From contig CAIQAB010000021.1 in the NCBI GenBank assembly GCA_903869675.1, positions 1 to 64,000 of the forward strand: DNA of 64,000 nucleotides, in the 5' to 3' direction. Within the stretch, counting starts at the first letter, position 1; every line of letters begins with the position of its first letter. This DNA comes from an uncultured Verrucomicrobiota bacterium. Lineage in GTDB: Bacteria; Verrucomicrobiota; Verrucomicrobiia; Opitutales; Opitutaceae. The notes beneath the pieces are model-generated. The model did no database searches. It had not been told where the DNA came from and was given only the letters and a program-made list of their open reading frames with translations. The translations under genes were made by a program, and so were the position numbers. This document shows positions 26,629 to 36,944 of this stretch, in pieces.

Positions 26629-26754
26629 TTAACCTTGGCGCGCCTTGTAGCGCGGGTCGGTCTTGTTGATGACGTAGATACGTCCCTTGCGACGGACGAC
26701 TTGGCAGTCAGGGTGACGCTTCTTCGCGGATTTGATTGAGGAAACTACTTTCAT
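26629..26754 (-). CDS. rpmJ: Ribosomal protein bL36, C-minus form
   Basis: 41 residues: [20 protein letters not shown] at the N-terminus, then [21 protein letters not shown]. The pattern is that of bL36, but only one Cys is present where the zinc form has three Cys and a His. Start ATG 26754, stop TAA at 26629-26631. It is paired with a type B bL31 in one unit, a combination often placed under zinc control in other bacteria; I see no clear Zur box upstream. Confidence 0.95.
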   Translation of the reverse strand: MKVVSSIKSAKKRHPDCQVVRRKGRIYVINKTDPRYKARQG

Positions 26755-26925
26755 AAAAAGGAAGAAAACACCGGCTCCGACCCTATGCTGTCAAACGGAA
26801 ACTTCCTCGATTTGCAGGGACACCCGAGGAAAGCGCCCGTCCCTAGGCGCATAGCACAAAGCCCCGCGACTGCCGGCCCTTCCCTTGAGCCGCCCCTTCG
26901 CCTATAAGCACGACACCCCTTTCTT

Positions 26926-28437
26926 ATGTCCACCCGACTCCGCATCTTTCCCGATCTCGTTCAAAACCCCATCGATCCACGCCTCTACGGTTCGTTCATC
27001 GAGCACCTTGGCCGCGCGGTCTACACCGGCCTCTATGAACCGGGGCATCCCACGGCCGACCCGCAAGGTTTTCGCCGTGACGTGATCGATCTGGTCCGAG
27101 AGTTAAACGTGCCGATCGTGCGCTACCCCGGCGGAAATTTTGTCTCCGCTTATGACTGGGAAGACGGCGTGGGCCCCCGCGCACAACGCCCCCGCCGCCT
27201 CGACTACGCCTGGGGCGTCACCGAAACCAACCAATTTGGCACCAACGAGTTCATGGATTGGTGCAAGGCCGCCAATACTGCCCCGATGATGGCATTCAAC
27301 CTCGGCACGCGGGGCCTCGACGACGCCCGGCGCCTCGTAGAATACTGCAACGCCCCCGCCGGCACCAAATTCGGCGACCTGCGCAAGGCCCACGGCTACG
27401 CCGCCCCCCATGCCGTTCGGACCTGGTGCCTCGGAAACGAGATGGACGGCCCCTGGCAGACTGGCCGCAAGACCGCCGACGAATACGGCCGCCTCGCCAA
27501 TGAGACCGCCAACGCCCTCCGCCAGTTCGACCCCACCCTTGAACTCATCGCCTGCGGCTCCTCCGGGCCCGCCATGCCCGCCTTTGCCGAGTGGGAACGC
27601 GTGGTGCTGGAACACTGCTACGGCCAGGTCGATGCCCTCTCCATCCACCTTTACGTCTGCGAGGCCGGCTACAAATCGCTCGCCGACTACCTCGCCTGCC
27701 CGGTCGTGATGGAAAACCAAATGCGCGATGTGCTCGCCGCCTGCGATTTCGTGAAGGCCAAACACCGCCATAAAAAGACCATGATGCTCTCCTTCGACGA
27801 GTGGAATGTCTGGGACATGGCCCGCTTTGGCGCGAAGTGCGAACGCTGGGCCGAGGCCCCCCCCCAACTCGAACAACTCTACACCTTCGCCGACGCCCTC
27901 GTAGTCGGCGGGTTGCTGCTCGCCCTCCTCCGCCAATCCGGGCGCGTCCGCTACGCCTGCCTGGCCCAGCTAGTCAACGTTATCGCCCCCATCATGACCG
28001 CGCCCGGCGGCGGCGCCTGGCGGCAAACGATTTTCCACCCCTTCGCCCAGGCCTCCCGTCACGGCCGCGGCGCCCTGCTTTTCACCTACCTCTCCGGGGC
28101 TCCCTGCACCGACACCCCTGCGCACGGCCCCTCGCCCGACCTCGAGGCCGTCGCCACGCGGGACGGAGACCATATCACGATCTTCATCCTCCACCGCGGC
28201 CAAACCGCCCCCGCCGATTTTACCCTCGGCATCGAAGGCGCGGCGCGCTGGCGAGTCTTCGAGCACCAAGTCCTCGCCGCACCCGATCCACGCACCACCA
28301 ATGGCCCAGGCCAAACCGACGGCGTCGCCCCGCGCTCAATGCCGACAGCACGTTTCTCCGCGGGCAACAGCCTCGCACTCGCCCTCCCGCCCCTGTCTTG
28401 GCATGTGCTCCGGCTCACCCCCGAAACCACCACGTAA
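26926..28437 (+). CDS. abfA: GH51 alpha-L-arabinofuranosidase
   Basis: 503 residues without signal peptide, so probably a cytoplasmic enzyme that cleaves terminal alpha-L-arabinofuranosyl residues from imported arabinoxylan or arabinan oligosaccharides. GH51 hallmarks: YGSFIEHLGRAVYTGLYEPGHP near the N-terminus, NVPIVRYPGGNFVSAYDWEDGVGP, the acid/base Glu 172 in LGNEMDGPWQ, and the nucleophile Glu 292 in SFDEWNVW. The C-terminal beta-domain ends in LALPPLSWHVLRL. It opens the hemicellulose gene series; GH39 follows after 99 bases. Confidence 0.95.
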   Translation: MSTRLRIFPDLVQNPIDPRLYGSFIEHLGRAVYTGLYEPGHPTADPQGFRRDVIDLVRELNVPIVRYPGGNFVSAYDWEDGVGPRAQRPRRLDYAWGVTETNQFGTNEFMDWCKAANTAPMMAFNLGTRGLDDARRLVEYCNAPAGTKFGDLRKAHGYAAPHAVRTWCLGNEMDGPWQTGRKTADEYGRLANETANALRQFDPTLELIACGSSGPAMPAFAEWERVVLEHCYGQVDALSIHLYVCEAGYKSLADYLACPVVMENQMRDVLAACDFVKAKHRHKKTMMLSFDEWNVWDMARFGAKCERWAEAPPQLEQLYTFADALVVGGLLLALLRQSGRVRYACLAQLVNVIAPIMTAPGGGAWRQTIFHPFAQASRHGRGALLFTYLSGAPCTDTPAHGPSPDLEAVATRDGDHITIFILHRGQTAPADFTLGIEGAARWRVFEHQVLAAPDPRTTNGPGQTDGVAPRSMPTARFSAGNSLALALPPLSWHVLRLTPETTT

Positions 28438-28536
28438 ACCGGCTGGCTCCCCGCCCCAGCCCCCGCACTCGACCGGCCTCCCTCGCATTGCCGCTCCAGC
28501 GGCAACTTGTTTCTCGCGCACCCTTTATTTCACCCC

Positions 28537-30228
28537 ATGCGTAAACTACCCCGTTTAATCTCTGTCGGCCTGTCCGGCCTGCTCGGTTTCATCTCGGCCC
28601 GAGCCGAGCCCTCCGCTCCGCCCCAATCCTTTCCCGTAAGCATCGAGGTAGACGCCGCCCGCCCCGTGGGCGAACTCCGCCCGATCTGGCGTTTCTTCGG
28701 GGCCGACGAACCGAACTATGCCACCATGAAGGACGGCCGCGCCCTGCTCGCCGATCTGGGAAAACTCGCCCCGCAAAAAGTGTATTTTCGAGCACATAAC
28801 CTGCTCAGCTCCGGCGACGGCACCCCCGCCCTGAAATGGGGAAGCACCAACATCTACTCGGAAGACGCTTCCGGAAACCCGGTTTACGACTGGACCGTAG
28901 TGGACCGCATTTTCGACACCTACCTCGCGCGCGGCGTGCGTCCTTACGCCCAACTCGGCTTCATGCCCGAGGCGCTCTCCACCCATCCCACGCCCTACCA
29001 GCATGAGTGGCGCCCCGGCCTGCCCTACGAAAAGATCATCACCGGCTGGGCCTACCCGCCAAAAGACTATGATCGCTGGCGAGAACTCGCCTATCAGTGG
29101 GCCAAACACTGCGTCGAGCGCTACGGCCGCGCCGAGGTGGAGCAGTGGTATTGGGAAGTCTGGAACGAGCCCAACGGCCACTACTGGAAAGGAACCCGCG
29201 AGGACTGGTTCAAGCTGCACGACTACGCCATCGACGGCATCCGCCGCGCCCTCCCCACCGCCCGCGTCGGCGGCCCTCACGTCGCCGGCAGTGGCGGGGC
29301 CTTCATGGACGATTTCCTGAAGCACATCGAAAGCGGCAAAAACCAGGCTACGGGCGGCACCGGCACGCCTACCGACTTCCTGGCATTCCACGCCAAAGGT
29401 TCCCCTAGTTTCGTCAACGGCCACGTCCGCCTAGGCATCGCCGCCCAGCTTCAGGCCATCGACAACGGCTTCCGCAAAATCGCCGCCATCCCCAACCTGA
29501 AGTCCAAACCCATCATCCTCGGCGAGTCCGACCCCGATGGCTGCGCCGCTTGCCAAGGACCACAGCTAGGCTACCGCGCCGGCACGATGTATTCGAGCTA
29601 CACCGCCGCCAGCTTCGCCCGAAAACACCAGCTCGCCGACCGGCACGGAGTCAACCTGGAGGGCGCTGTCACCTGGGCCTTTGAGTTCGAGGACCAGAAG
29701 TATTTTGCCGGCCAGCGCGTGCTCGCGAGCAACGGCGTCGCCCTGCCCGTGCTGAATGTATTCCGCCTATTTCAAAAGATGAACGGCCAGCGCGTCACAG
29801 TCCGCAGCTCCGCCGAGATCCCCCTCGACGGCATCCTGCGCGAAGGAGTGCGCGCCGCGCCCGACGTTGCCGCCCTGACCGGCCTGGAGCCCCGTCGCCT
29901 TTCCATCCTGATTTGGCACTACCACGATGACGACCTGCCGGGCCCGCCCGCCCGCGTGGCCCTGGACCTCGCCGGTCTGCCGGCCAAACTCTCGACCGCC
30001 CGCCTAACCCACTACCGAATCGATGAATTTCATTCCAACGCCTACGCGGAGTGGGTCCGCCTTGGCTCCCCCTCTGACCCGAACGAAAAACAGTATGCGC
30101 AACTGCAGGCCGCCGGCACCCTCGCCACCGTTGGACCACCCGAAGCCGTCTCCGTCCTCGCCGGCCGCGCCGCCGTAAACTTCGAACTGCCCCGCCAGGC
30201 TGTTTCGCTGCTCGCCCTCGAATGGTAA
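28537..30228 (+). CDS. GH39 beta-xylosidase, secreted
   Basis: 563 residues from ATG 28537 (MRKLPRLISVGLSGLLG), with a signal peptide cleaved near residue 23 (ARA-EP); the frame allows a start at 28507. The TIM barrel shows the GH39 acid/base Glu 211 in YWEVWNEPNG and the nucleophile Glu 330 in PIILGESDP. WRFFGADEPNYATMKDG is typical of the N-terminus. Likely beta-1,4-xylosidase on xylo-oligosaccharides in the periplasm; GH39 also includes alpha-L-iduronidase, so the substrate is inferred from the neighbours. The stop overlaps the GH115 start by seven bases. Confidence 0.9.
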   Translation: MRKLPRLISVGLSGLLGFISARAEPSAPPQSFPVSIEVDAARPVGELRPIWRFFGADEPNYATMKDGRALLADLGKLAPQKVYFRAHNLLSSGDGTPALKWGSTNIYSEDASGNPVYDWTVVDRIFDTYLARGVRPYAQLGFMPEALSTHPTPYQHEWRPGLPYEKIITGWAYPPKDYDRWRELAYQWAKHCVERYGRAEVEQWYWEVWNEPNGHYWKGTREDWFKLHDYAIDGIRRALPTARVGGPHVAGSGGAFMDDFLKHIESGKNQATGGTGTPTDFLAFHAKGSPSFVNGHVRLGIAAQLQAIDNGFRKIAAIPNLKSKPIILGESDPDGCAACQGPQLGYRAGTMYSSYTAASFARKHQLADRHGVNLEGAVTWAFEFEDQKYFAGQRVLASNGVALPVLNVFRLFQKMNGQRVTVRSSAEIPLDGILREGVRAAPDVAALTGLEPRRLSILIWHYHDDDLPGPPARVALDLAGLPAKLSTARLTHYRIDEFHSNAYAEWVRLGSPSDPNEKQYAQLQAAGTLATVGPPEAVSVLAGRAAVNFELPRQAVSLLALEW

Positions 30229-32825
30229 CCCTTGCCCGGCTCGCCCTCCAAGCCGCGCTCGGGCTCGGCCTCCTCGTCCTGGCGGGCACCCCTCACGCCA
30301 GCGCCGCAGTCGATCTGCTCGCACCGGAGGAGGCCCCCGCCGACGCCGCCTTCCCCTTGGTCGTCCATAGACGCGCCGCCGTGCTCTGCGTCGCCCCCTC
30401 CGAGCCCGCCGTTGTGCTTCTCGCCGTCCGCGATCTAGCCACGGACGTCGAACGCATCACCGGCGTGCTGCCGGAAATAACCGAACATCCGCCGGCCGAC
30501 GCGCGCCCCTTCGTTCATATCGTGACCGATCCCGGCCTCGCCGGCCGCTGGGAAGCTTTCCAGCTCGCCGCCGAAGCCGGCACTCAGACCCGCCTGAAAA
30601 TCATCGGCTCCGACCCGCGCGGCGTAGCCTTCGGCGTCTATGAACTTTCCCGCCGCCTGGGTGTTTCGCCCTGGCACTGGTGGGCCGACGTGCCCGTGGC
30701 ACGTCGCCCGGACCTGCGCCTGTCCGTCGGAACGGAACCGATTGATCAGCCCGCCGTGAAATACCGCGGTATCTTCCTTAACGACGAGGACTGGGGCCTC
30801 GTTCCGTGGGCCGCCGAGACCTTCGAATCCGAGGTCGGCAACCTCGGCCCAAAGACCTACGGAAAACTTTTTGAACTCATGCTCCGCCTTCGCGCCAACA
30901 CCCTCTGGCCGGGCATGCATCCCACCACCACGCCGTTTCATCACGTGCCGGGCAACGCCGCCGTCGCCGACCGTTACGCTATCATCCTCGGCTCCTCCCA
31001 CGCCGAACCCATGCTGCGCAACAACGTGGGCGAATGGACCGCGCCAAAAGACGACTACAACTACGTCACCAACCGCTCGGGCGTCCTCGGCTACTGGGAA
31101 CAGCGCGTCTGCGACCGCCGCTCCGGCGAGAGCCTGTTTACCCTCGGCATGCGCGGCATTCACGACAGCCCCATCATCGGCCCGAAAACCCGGCCGGAGC
31201 GCATCGCCACCTTGGAGAAAATATTCACCGACCAGCGAGAGCTTCTCGCCCGCCACCTCGGCGCCGGCGACCCGGCCCGCGTGCCCCAGATTTTCGTGCC
31301 CTACAAGGAGGTGCTCGAGGACTACGACGCCGGTCTCCGCGTGCCACCCGACGTGACGCTCGTCTGGCCCGACGATAACTTCGGCTACATCCGCCGCTTC
31401 GCCACCCCCGTTGAACGCACCCGTCCCGGCGGCCTCGGCATTTATTACCACCTTTCCTACCTCGGCGCCCCGCTGCCCTGGCTATGGTTCGACTCTCTCC
31501 CGCCCGCTCTCGTTTGGACCGAACTGACCCGCGCCTATGAGCAAGGCGCGCGAACGCTTTGGATCGCCAATGTCGGCGACCTGAAAAACACCGAACGCTC
31601 CACCGAGTTCTTTCTCGACCTCGCCTGGCACGCCGACCGCACCTCGCCCGCCGCACCCGCCGCCCACCTGCGCGCGGTCGCCGCGCGAGATTTCGGTGCC
31701 GCCCACGCCGCGACCATCGCGGACCTGTGGACGCGCCACCAAGCGCTCGCCTTCGCCCGCAAGCCCGAGCACCTGAGCTGGCAGTTGCCCAAGGGCGCGT
31801 ATCAACCGACCCCGCTAACCGACGCCGAAATTCACACCCGCCTCGCCGCTTACGCCACCCTCCTGCGCGAAACCGAGGCCGCCGCCACCATCATTCCCGC
31901 CGATGCGGAAGACGCCTTCTTCGAACTCGTCGGCTACCCGATCGGTTGCGCCGCCTTCGCCAACCAACGTTACTTCCAATCCGAGCTAGCCCGTCGCCTG
32001 AAAAACCGCGGCGACGAACCCGCCGCCCGCGATGCCTTCGCCGAAAGCGAGTCCGCCGCCCGCCAGATTACCGCGCTCACCCGACGCTATAACGAGGACA
32101 CCGCCGGCGGAAAATGGCACGGCATCGTCCAGATCAACGGCCTCTCGCCCCGCGAGTGGCCGAGCTTCCAACTCCCGCCCATCCTCCCGCTCGATAACCC
32201 CGAGGCCCTCGCCACCGTGGCCGCACAGGAGTGCGCCCGCCCACCCGCTCCGCCCCCCTCCCCGTTCGCACCGCCCTCCGACGCCCGTCCCGGCGATTTC
32301 TTTGAACGCGAGGGCGTAGTTTCTATTGAGTCCGGCCATTTCACAGCCTGCTCCGACGCCCCCGAAGCCTCCGGCGGTTGGCGCTCGATTCCAGGCCTCG
32401 GCCGCACCGGCGCCGCCGTCACCGTGCTGCCTTCCACGCTACCCTTCACAGCCGAGACCGCGCCGAGCCTGAGCTACCGTTTCCATGTCACATCCGGCGG
32501 CACTGCCACCGCCCGCGTCCGCCTTTTACCCACCCATCCGCTTATTTCGAACCGAGGACTACGCATCGCCCTCGCCCTGGACAACGGGGCGCCTCTAACG
32601 CTCAACATCACGTCCGGTTTCGACTCCAAATCGGACGCTTGGAAACAACGCATTCTCGCCAACGCCACCGAAGCCGCACTCACGTTCCCTGGCCCCTTTG
32701 CACCCGGCTGGCATACCCTGCACCTGATCGCCGTCGACGCCGGCGTCGTGGTCGACAAGATCGTCCTCGACCTCGGTGGAATCCGAGCCTCCTACGATGG
32801 TCCGCTAGAAACCCGTGTGCACTGA
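30222..32825 (+). CDS. GH115 xylan alpha-1,2-glucuronidase
   Basis: 867 residues with a signal peptide ending near residue 28 (HASA-AV). GH115 removes (4-O-methyl)-glucuronic acid from polymeric glucuronoxylan. Family segments: GVSPWHWWADVPV, VKYRGIFLNDEDWGLVPWA, LRANTLWPGMHP, VTLVWPDDNFGYIRRF, GGLGIYYHLSYLGAPLPWLWF and ANVGDLKNTE. The C-terminal part (about 690-867) is a beta-rich accessory domain. It overlaps the GH39 gene and is followed after six bases by the GH78-like gene, so an operon is likely. The released glucuronate would feed the mannonate genes downstream. Confidence 0.92.
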   Translation: MVTLARLALQAALGLGLLVLAGTPHASAAVDLLAPEEAPADAAFPLVVHRRAAVLCVAPSEPAVVLLAVRDLATDVERITGVLPEITEHPPADARPFVHIVTDPGLAGRWEAFQLAAEAGTQTRLKIIGSDPRGVAFGVYELSRRLGVSPWHWWADVPVARRPDLRLSVGTEPIDQPAVKYRGIFLNDEDWGLVPWAAETFESEVGNLGPKTYGKLFELMLRLRANTLWPGMHPTTTPFHHVPGNAAVADRYAIILGSSHAEPMLRNNVGEWTAPKDDYNYVTNRSGVLGYWEQRVCDRRSGESLFTLGMRGIHDSPIIGPKTRPERIATLEKIFTDQRELLARHLGAGDPARVPQIFVPYKEVLEDYDAGLRVPPDVTLVWPDDNFGYIRRFATPVERTRPGGLGIYYHLSYLGAPLPWLWFDSLPPALVWTELTRAYEQGARTLWIANVGDLKNTERSTEFFLDLAWHADRTSPAAPAAHLRAVAARDFGAAHAATIADLWTRHQALAFARKPEHLSWQLPKGAYQPTPLTDAEIHTRLAAYATLLRETEAAATIIPADAEDAFFELVGYPIGCAAFANQRYFQSELARRLKNRGDEPAARDAFAESESAARQITALTRRYNEDTAGGKWHGIVQINGLSPREWPSFQLPPILPLDNPEALATVAAQECARPPAPPPSPFAPPSDARPGDFFEREGVVSIESGHFTACSDAPEASGGWRSIPGLGRTGAAVTVLPSTLPFTAETAPSLSYRFHVTSGGTATARVRLLPTHPLISNRGLRIALALDNGAPLTLNITSGFDSKSDAWKQRILANATEAALTFPGPFAPGWHTLHLIAVDAGVVVDKIVLDLGGIRASYDGPLETRVH

Positions 32826-32831
32826 TCCCCC

Positions 32832-35168
32832 ATGTCGCCTCCGCCCCCCTTCGCCGCCTCCGCTGTGAGGCTACTGCTCCTTTTTTATTCCCTGATCTAC
32901 ATGGCCGTCTTCTCTTCCAGCTTGGCCGCGCAACCCGCGACGTGGATTGGCCCCGCCGCTAGCCAGGTCAATCAGTGGACCCGCTACGTGAAGACCTTTT
33001 CGCTCGCGTCCATCCCGCCCGCCGCCGAGGCGAAAATCGCCGCCGACACCAAATACTGGCTCTGGCTCAACGGCACCTTGGTCATCCGCGAGGGCGGCTT
33101 GAAACGCGGGCCGTCACCCGCCGACTCCTACTATGACCGGGTGAATCTGGCCCCCTACCTGCAAGCCGGCGAAAACACCCTGGCCGTGCTGGTCTGGCAT
33201 TTCGGCAAACACGGGTTCTCCCATCAGAACAGCGGTCAGTCGGGCCTCTACTTCAGTCTCGATTTAGCCGGCCACACCCTCATGAGCGACGGCAGTTGGA
33301 AACTTTCTCCGCATCCGGCCATCTCCACCTCGACGGATACCCCGCCCAACGGCCGCCTGCCCGAATCCAGCCTGTGCTTCGACGCCCGCGCCGACGAACC
33401 CAACTGGAATCAACCCGGCCACTTTACCGGGGCTTGGGAAACACCCTCCATCTTCGGCGAAGCCCCCTGCGCCCCTTGGGGCAAACTCGTGGAGCGGCCC
33501 ATCCCCCAATGGAAAGACTATGGCCTGCGTGACTACGTCGCCGCGCCCGCCCTGCCCGTGGCCGGCGATGGCTCCGTTCTTCGCGTGAAACTGCCCTGCA
33601 ACGCCCAGATTACCCCTTGGCTGAAAGTCGAGGCGGAGGCTGGCCGGGAAATCGACCTCCGCACCGACAACTTCCTCGGCGGCGGCTCCCCTAATATTCA
33701 CGCGAGATACATCACCCGCGAAGGCGTTCAGGAGTTCGAAGCCCTGGGCTGGATGAATGGCCATGAAGTTCTCTACACAATTCCGGTCGGCGTGAAGGTG
33801 CTCGGCCTTAAGTATCGAGAAACTGGCTACAACGCTGAGCTGCGAGGCACCTTTTCCTCAAGCGACCCCGTCCTCGACCTATTCTGGAAAAAGGCAGCCC
33901 GCACTCTCTACATCACCATGCGGGACACGTATATGGACTGCCCCGACCGCGAACGGGCCCAGTGGTGGGGAGATGTAGTCAACGAGCTCGGTGAGGTTTT
34001 CTACACCTTTGACGCCCGCGGCTCCCTGCTCACGCGGAAGGCGATCCATGAACTGATCAACTGGCGGCGCGCAGACGGCACCCTCTACTCGCCCATTCCC
34101 GCCGGCATTCCGGCCAAAGGCAAAGGCGACATTCGCGACGGAACGTGGGCCGCGGAACTGCCCGTCCAAATGCTCGCCTGCCTGAGTAAATACGGCTTCT
34201 GGACCTACTACTTCTACAGCGGTGACACCGCAACCATCCGCGACGCCTACCCCGCCGTGAAACACTACCTGAACCTGTGGAGCTTCGATGCGGATGGACT
34301 GATCGCCCACCGTCGCGGAGGGTGGGATTGGTCCGACTGGGGGAAAAATATAGACGTTCGCGTGATCGATAACGCCTGGTATTACCTCTGCTTGGAGGCG
34401 GCCATCGATACGGCCCGGCTCACGGGCGACACGGCCGGTCTTGGCGAATGGCAGCAACGCCGCGAACGCATCGCCAGCAATTTCAACCGCGTGCTCTGGA
34501 ACGGCACCGCCTACCGTTCCCCCGGCTACCAAGGCGACACCGATGACCGCGCTAACGGACTTGCCGTCGTAGCCGGACTCACCAACTCGGCGCAAAACCA
34601 CGCGCTGATCCAAGTGCTGACCAATCACCGCAACGCCAGCCCGTATATGGAGAAATACGTGCTGGAGGCGCTGTTTCAGCTGCATGCACCCGACCTGGCG
34701 ATGACGCGCATGAAAGAGCGCTACCACGAACAACTCGACAGCCCGCTCACCACCCTTTGGGAAGGCTGGGGCATCGGCGAAAAAGGCTTCGGCGGTGGCT
34801 CCTACAACCACGCTTGGAGCGGAGGCCCCCTGACCCTCCTTTCGCAATACGCCGCCGGCATCGCCCCCACCACCCCCGGCTACTCCACGTATGCTGTTTT
34901 GCCACAAATGGGATCGCTAGAACGTCTTCACGTCTTGGTGCCTACCGTCCGGGGCGACATCGAGGTCGCGCTTTCCCGGACCAGCGATCGCTTCACCGCC
35001 TCTATCACCAGCCCATCCGACTGCGCCGGAGTGTTGGGGATTCCGAAACGTCTCGGACGGAAAATCACCCTCGCCGATCGCGCCCTGCAACCGATCGCCG
35101 AAGATGAGCATTATCTCCGCCTCGCCATTCTCCCGGGCCAAAACCAAATTGAAGCCCGCTACGACTGA
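32832..35168 (+). CDS. GH78-like alpha-L-rhamnosidase family protein
   Basis: 778 residues with an N-terminal hydrophobic segment (about residues 12-33) that reads as a signal peptide. Two beta-sandwich domains (jelly-roll, [16 protein letters not shown] and [25 protein letters not shown]) precede an (alpha/alpha)6 barrel with [21 protein letters not shown], the equivalent of the GH78 acidic motif, and [30 protein letters not shown]. The end is a short beta domain. GH78 removes rhamnose from rhamnogalacturonan or glycosides; in this cluster another deoxy-sugar or uronate-linked substrate is possible. It is spaced nine bases from the CE12 gene. Confidence 0.85.
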   Translation: MSPPPPFAASAVRLLLLFYSLIYMAVFSSSLAAQPATWIGPAASQVNQWTRYVKTFSLASIPPAAEAKIAADTKYWLWLNGTLVIREGGLKRGPSPADSYYDRVNLAPYLQAGENTLAVLVWHFGKHGFSHQNSGQSGLYFSLDLAGHTLMSDGSWKLSPHPAISTSTDTPPNGRLPESSLCFDARADEPNWNQPGHFTGAWETPSIFGEAPCAPWGKLVERPIPQWKDYGLRDYVAAPALPVAGDGSVLRVKLPCNAQITPWLKVEAEAGREIDLRTDNFLGGGSPNIHARYITREGVQEFEALGWMNGHEVLYTIPVGVKVLGLKYRETGYNAELRGTFSSSDPVLDLFWKKAARTLYITMRDTYMDCPDRERAQWWGDVVNELGEVFYTFDARGSLLTRKAIHELINWRRADGTLYSPIPAGIPAKGKGDIRDGTWAAELPVQMLACLSKYGFWTYYFYSGDTATIRDAYPAVKHYLNLWSFDADGLIAHRRGGWDWSDWGKNIDVRVIDNAWYYLCLEAAIDTARLTGDTAGLGEWQQRRERIASNFNRVLWNGTAYRSPGYQGDTDDRANGLAVVAGLTNSAQNHALIQVLTNHRNASPYMEKYVLEALFQLHAPDLAMTRMKERYHEQLDSPLTTLWEGWGIGEKGFGGGSYNHAWSGGPLTLLSQYAAGIAPTTPGYSTYAVLPQMGSLERLHVLVPTVRGDIEVALSRTSDRFTASITSPSDCAGVLGIPKRLGRKITLADRALQPIAEDEHYLRLAILPGQNQIEARYD

Positions 35169-35176
35169 TAATTCTC

Positions 35177-35959
35177 ATGCCCCACCCCCGCCTCCTCCTC
35201 GTTCTCATTTGCTCCCTGCTCACTTCGGCCGCCCTAGGCTCCGCCGAAACGCCCGCCGCCTCCGCGACGACTATTTACATCATCGGCGACTCCACCGCCT
35301 CCAACAAAACCAAACCCGAACACCCCGAGCGCGGCTGGGGCCAGCTCTTCGCCGAACTCATCGTGCCCCCGGCACGACTGGACAACCGCGCCCAAAACGG
35401 CCGCAGCACCAAGTCCTTCATCAATGAAAAACGCTGGGACGCCGTCGTGGAAAAACTCCAGCCCGGCGACTGGGTGATCATCCAGTTCGGCCACAATGAC
35501 GAGAAGCTCGACAAACCCGCCGTAGGAGCCGAGGCCCGCGGCGCCTACCACGACAACCTGCTGCGGTTCATCCGCGACACCCGCGAACATGGCGCCCACC
35601 CCATCCTCGCCACCTCCGTCGCCCGCCGACGCTGGGACGCCTCCAGCCACCTCGTTGATACCCATGGCGACTACCCCGTCGTCGTCCGCGAACTCGCCGC
35701 CGAAGAGAAGGTGCCTCTCCTCGAACTCAACCAACTGACCGCCCGCATGGAGGAGGAAGCCGGCGTCGAAGGCTCGAAGAAGTTCCACCTTTGGTTCGCC
35801 CCCGGGGAACACCCAGCCATTCCGAAGGGCGTCCAGGACGACACTCATTATTCAGAGCTAGGGGCCCGTCGCGTCGCCGCCCTCGCCGCCGAAGAAATTC
35901 ATCGCCTAGGCCTGCCTCTCTCCGCTTCGGTGCGCTTGCCCGCGGCCGAGAATCCCTGA
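35177..35959 (+). CDS. CE12-type SGNH acetylesterase (rhamnogalacturonan acetylesterase-like)
   Basis: 260 residues with a signal peptide (residues 1 to about 22). SGNH blocks: [10 protein letters not shown] with Ser 39 as nucleophile, [22 protein letters not shown], and the C-terminal [14 protein letters not shown] carrying the Asp-His pair. CE12 enzymes remove acetyl groups from rhamnogalacturonan or xylan. In the same direction and nine bases after the GH78-like gene; the SDR gene follows after 26 bases. A second CE12 copy is at 45170. Confidence 0.9.
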   Translation: MPHPRLLLVLICSLLTSAALGSAETPAASATTIYIIGDSTASNKTKPEHPERGWGQLFAELIVPPARLDNRAQNGRSTKSFINEKRWDAVVEKLQPGDWVIIQFGHNDEKLDKPAVGAEARGAYHDNLLRFIRDTREHGAHPILATSVARRRWDASSHLVDTHGDYPVVVRELAAEEKVPLLELNQLTARMEEEAGVEGSKKFHLWFAPGEHPAIPKGVQDDTHYSELGARRVAALAAEEIHRLGLPLSASVRLPAAENP

Positions 35960-35985
35960 AGCCTCGGGCCATCCATCCACCCCCC

Positions 35986-36813
35986 ATGACCACCTCCCTC
36001 TTCGATCTCACCGGCAAAGTTGTCGTCGTGACCGGCGCCACCGGCACCCTCACCGGCTCCGCCGCCGACTACCTCGCCAGCCAGGGCGCGCGCGTCGCCT
36101 ACCTCGGCCGCACCGTCGCCAAACTCGACGCCGCCCTCGCCAAGGTCCGCGCCGCCCACCCCGCCGCCGAGGTCCTCGCCCTCGCCGCCGACGTCTCCGA
36201 CCGCCCCGCCCTTGAGCGCGCCCGCGACGCCATCGTCGCCAAATGGGGTCGCGTGGACGCCCTGCTCAACGGCGCCGGCGGCAACCAGCCAGGCGCCACC
36301 ATCACCCCCGACAAGACCTTCGCAGACCTCGATTTCACCGCCTTCGAGCAAGTCGTTTCGCTGAACCTTCACGGCACCGTCCTCCCCACCCTCGTCTTCA
36401 CCCCCGCCCTGCTCGCCTCCGCCCCAGGCGCCAGTGTGGTCAACTACTCCTCCGCCTCCTCCGCCCGCGCCGTCACCCGCGTCGTCGGCTACTCCGCCGC
36501 CAAGGCCGCCGTGGATAACTTCACCCGCTGGCTCGCGGTTGATCTCGGTAAACGCACCCAGGGCGGCGTGCGCGTGAACTCCCTCGTCCCCGGCTTCTTC
36601 CTGGGCGAACAAAACCGCCGCCTTCTCACCAACGAGGACGGCTCCCTCACCGCCCGTGGCCAGACCATCTGCAACATGACTCCCTTCGGGCGCTTCGGCC
36701 GCGCCGACGAGCTTCACGGCGCCATCCACTTCCTGGTATCCGACGCCTCCAGGTTCGTCACCGGCACCACAGTGGTGGTCGACGGCGGCTTCGGCGCCTT
36801 CTCCGGCGTCTAA
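35986..36813 (+). CDS. SDR D-mannonate oxidoreductase (fructuronate reductase)
   Basis: 275 residues from ATG 35986 (MTTSLFDLTGKVVVVTGATG). NAD-binding TGATGTLTG, NGAGGNQPGATI, active-site YSAAKAAVDNFTRWL with the catalytic Tyr-Lys pair, and the end ASRFVTGTTVVVDGGFGAFSGV. Short-chain mannonate oxidoreductases of this type (unlike long-chain UxuB) sit beside uxuA, as here. It interconverts fructuronate and mannonate in glucuronate breakdown. The DGGFGAFSGV ending is typical of this subgroup. A hairpin (36820-36850) separates it from uxuA. Confidence 0.9.
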   Translation: MTTSLFDLTGKVVVVTGATGTLTGSAADYLASQGARVAYLGRTVAKLDAALAKVRAAHPAAEVLALAADVSDRPALERARDAIVAKWGRVDALLNGAGGNQPGATITPDKTFADLDFTAFEQVVSLNLHGTVLPTLVFTPALLASAPGASVVNYSSASSARAVTRVVGYSAAKAAVDNFTRWLAVDLGKRTQGGVRVNSLVPGFFLGEQNRRLLTNEDGSLTARGQTICNMTPFGRFGRADELHGAIHFLVSDASRFVTGTTVVVDGGFGAFSGV

Positions 36814-36819
36814 GCCCAC

Positions 36820-36850
36820 GAGAAAGGCAGGCTTGCTACCTGCCCTTCTC
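36820..36850 (+). terminator. Intercistronic hairpin between the SDR gene and uxuA
   Basis: A 12-bp stem with one mismatch (36820-36831 against 36839-36850) and a seven-base loop, followed by ATACCCTTTT. The T-run is interrupted, so it may only partly terminate, act as an attenuator, or protect the upstream mRNA. Confidence 0.6.
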
Positions 36851-36944
36851 ATACCCTTTTCACCTTCAATGCTAGGCTGGGGGGTGGGATAATCCATTTG
36901 CGCTGACCTTCGGCTAGGCACCACCCGAAGAAACGCCTCCATCG

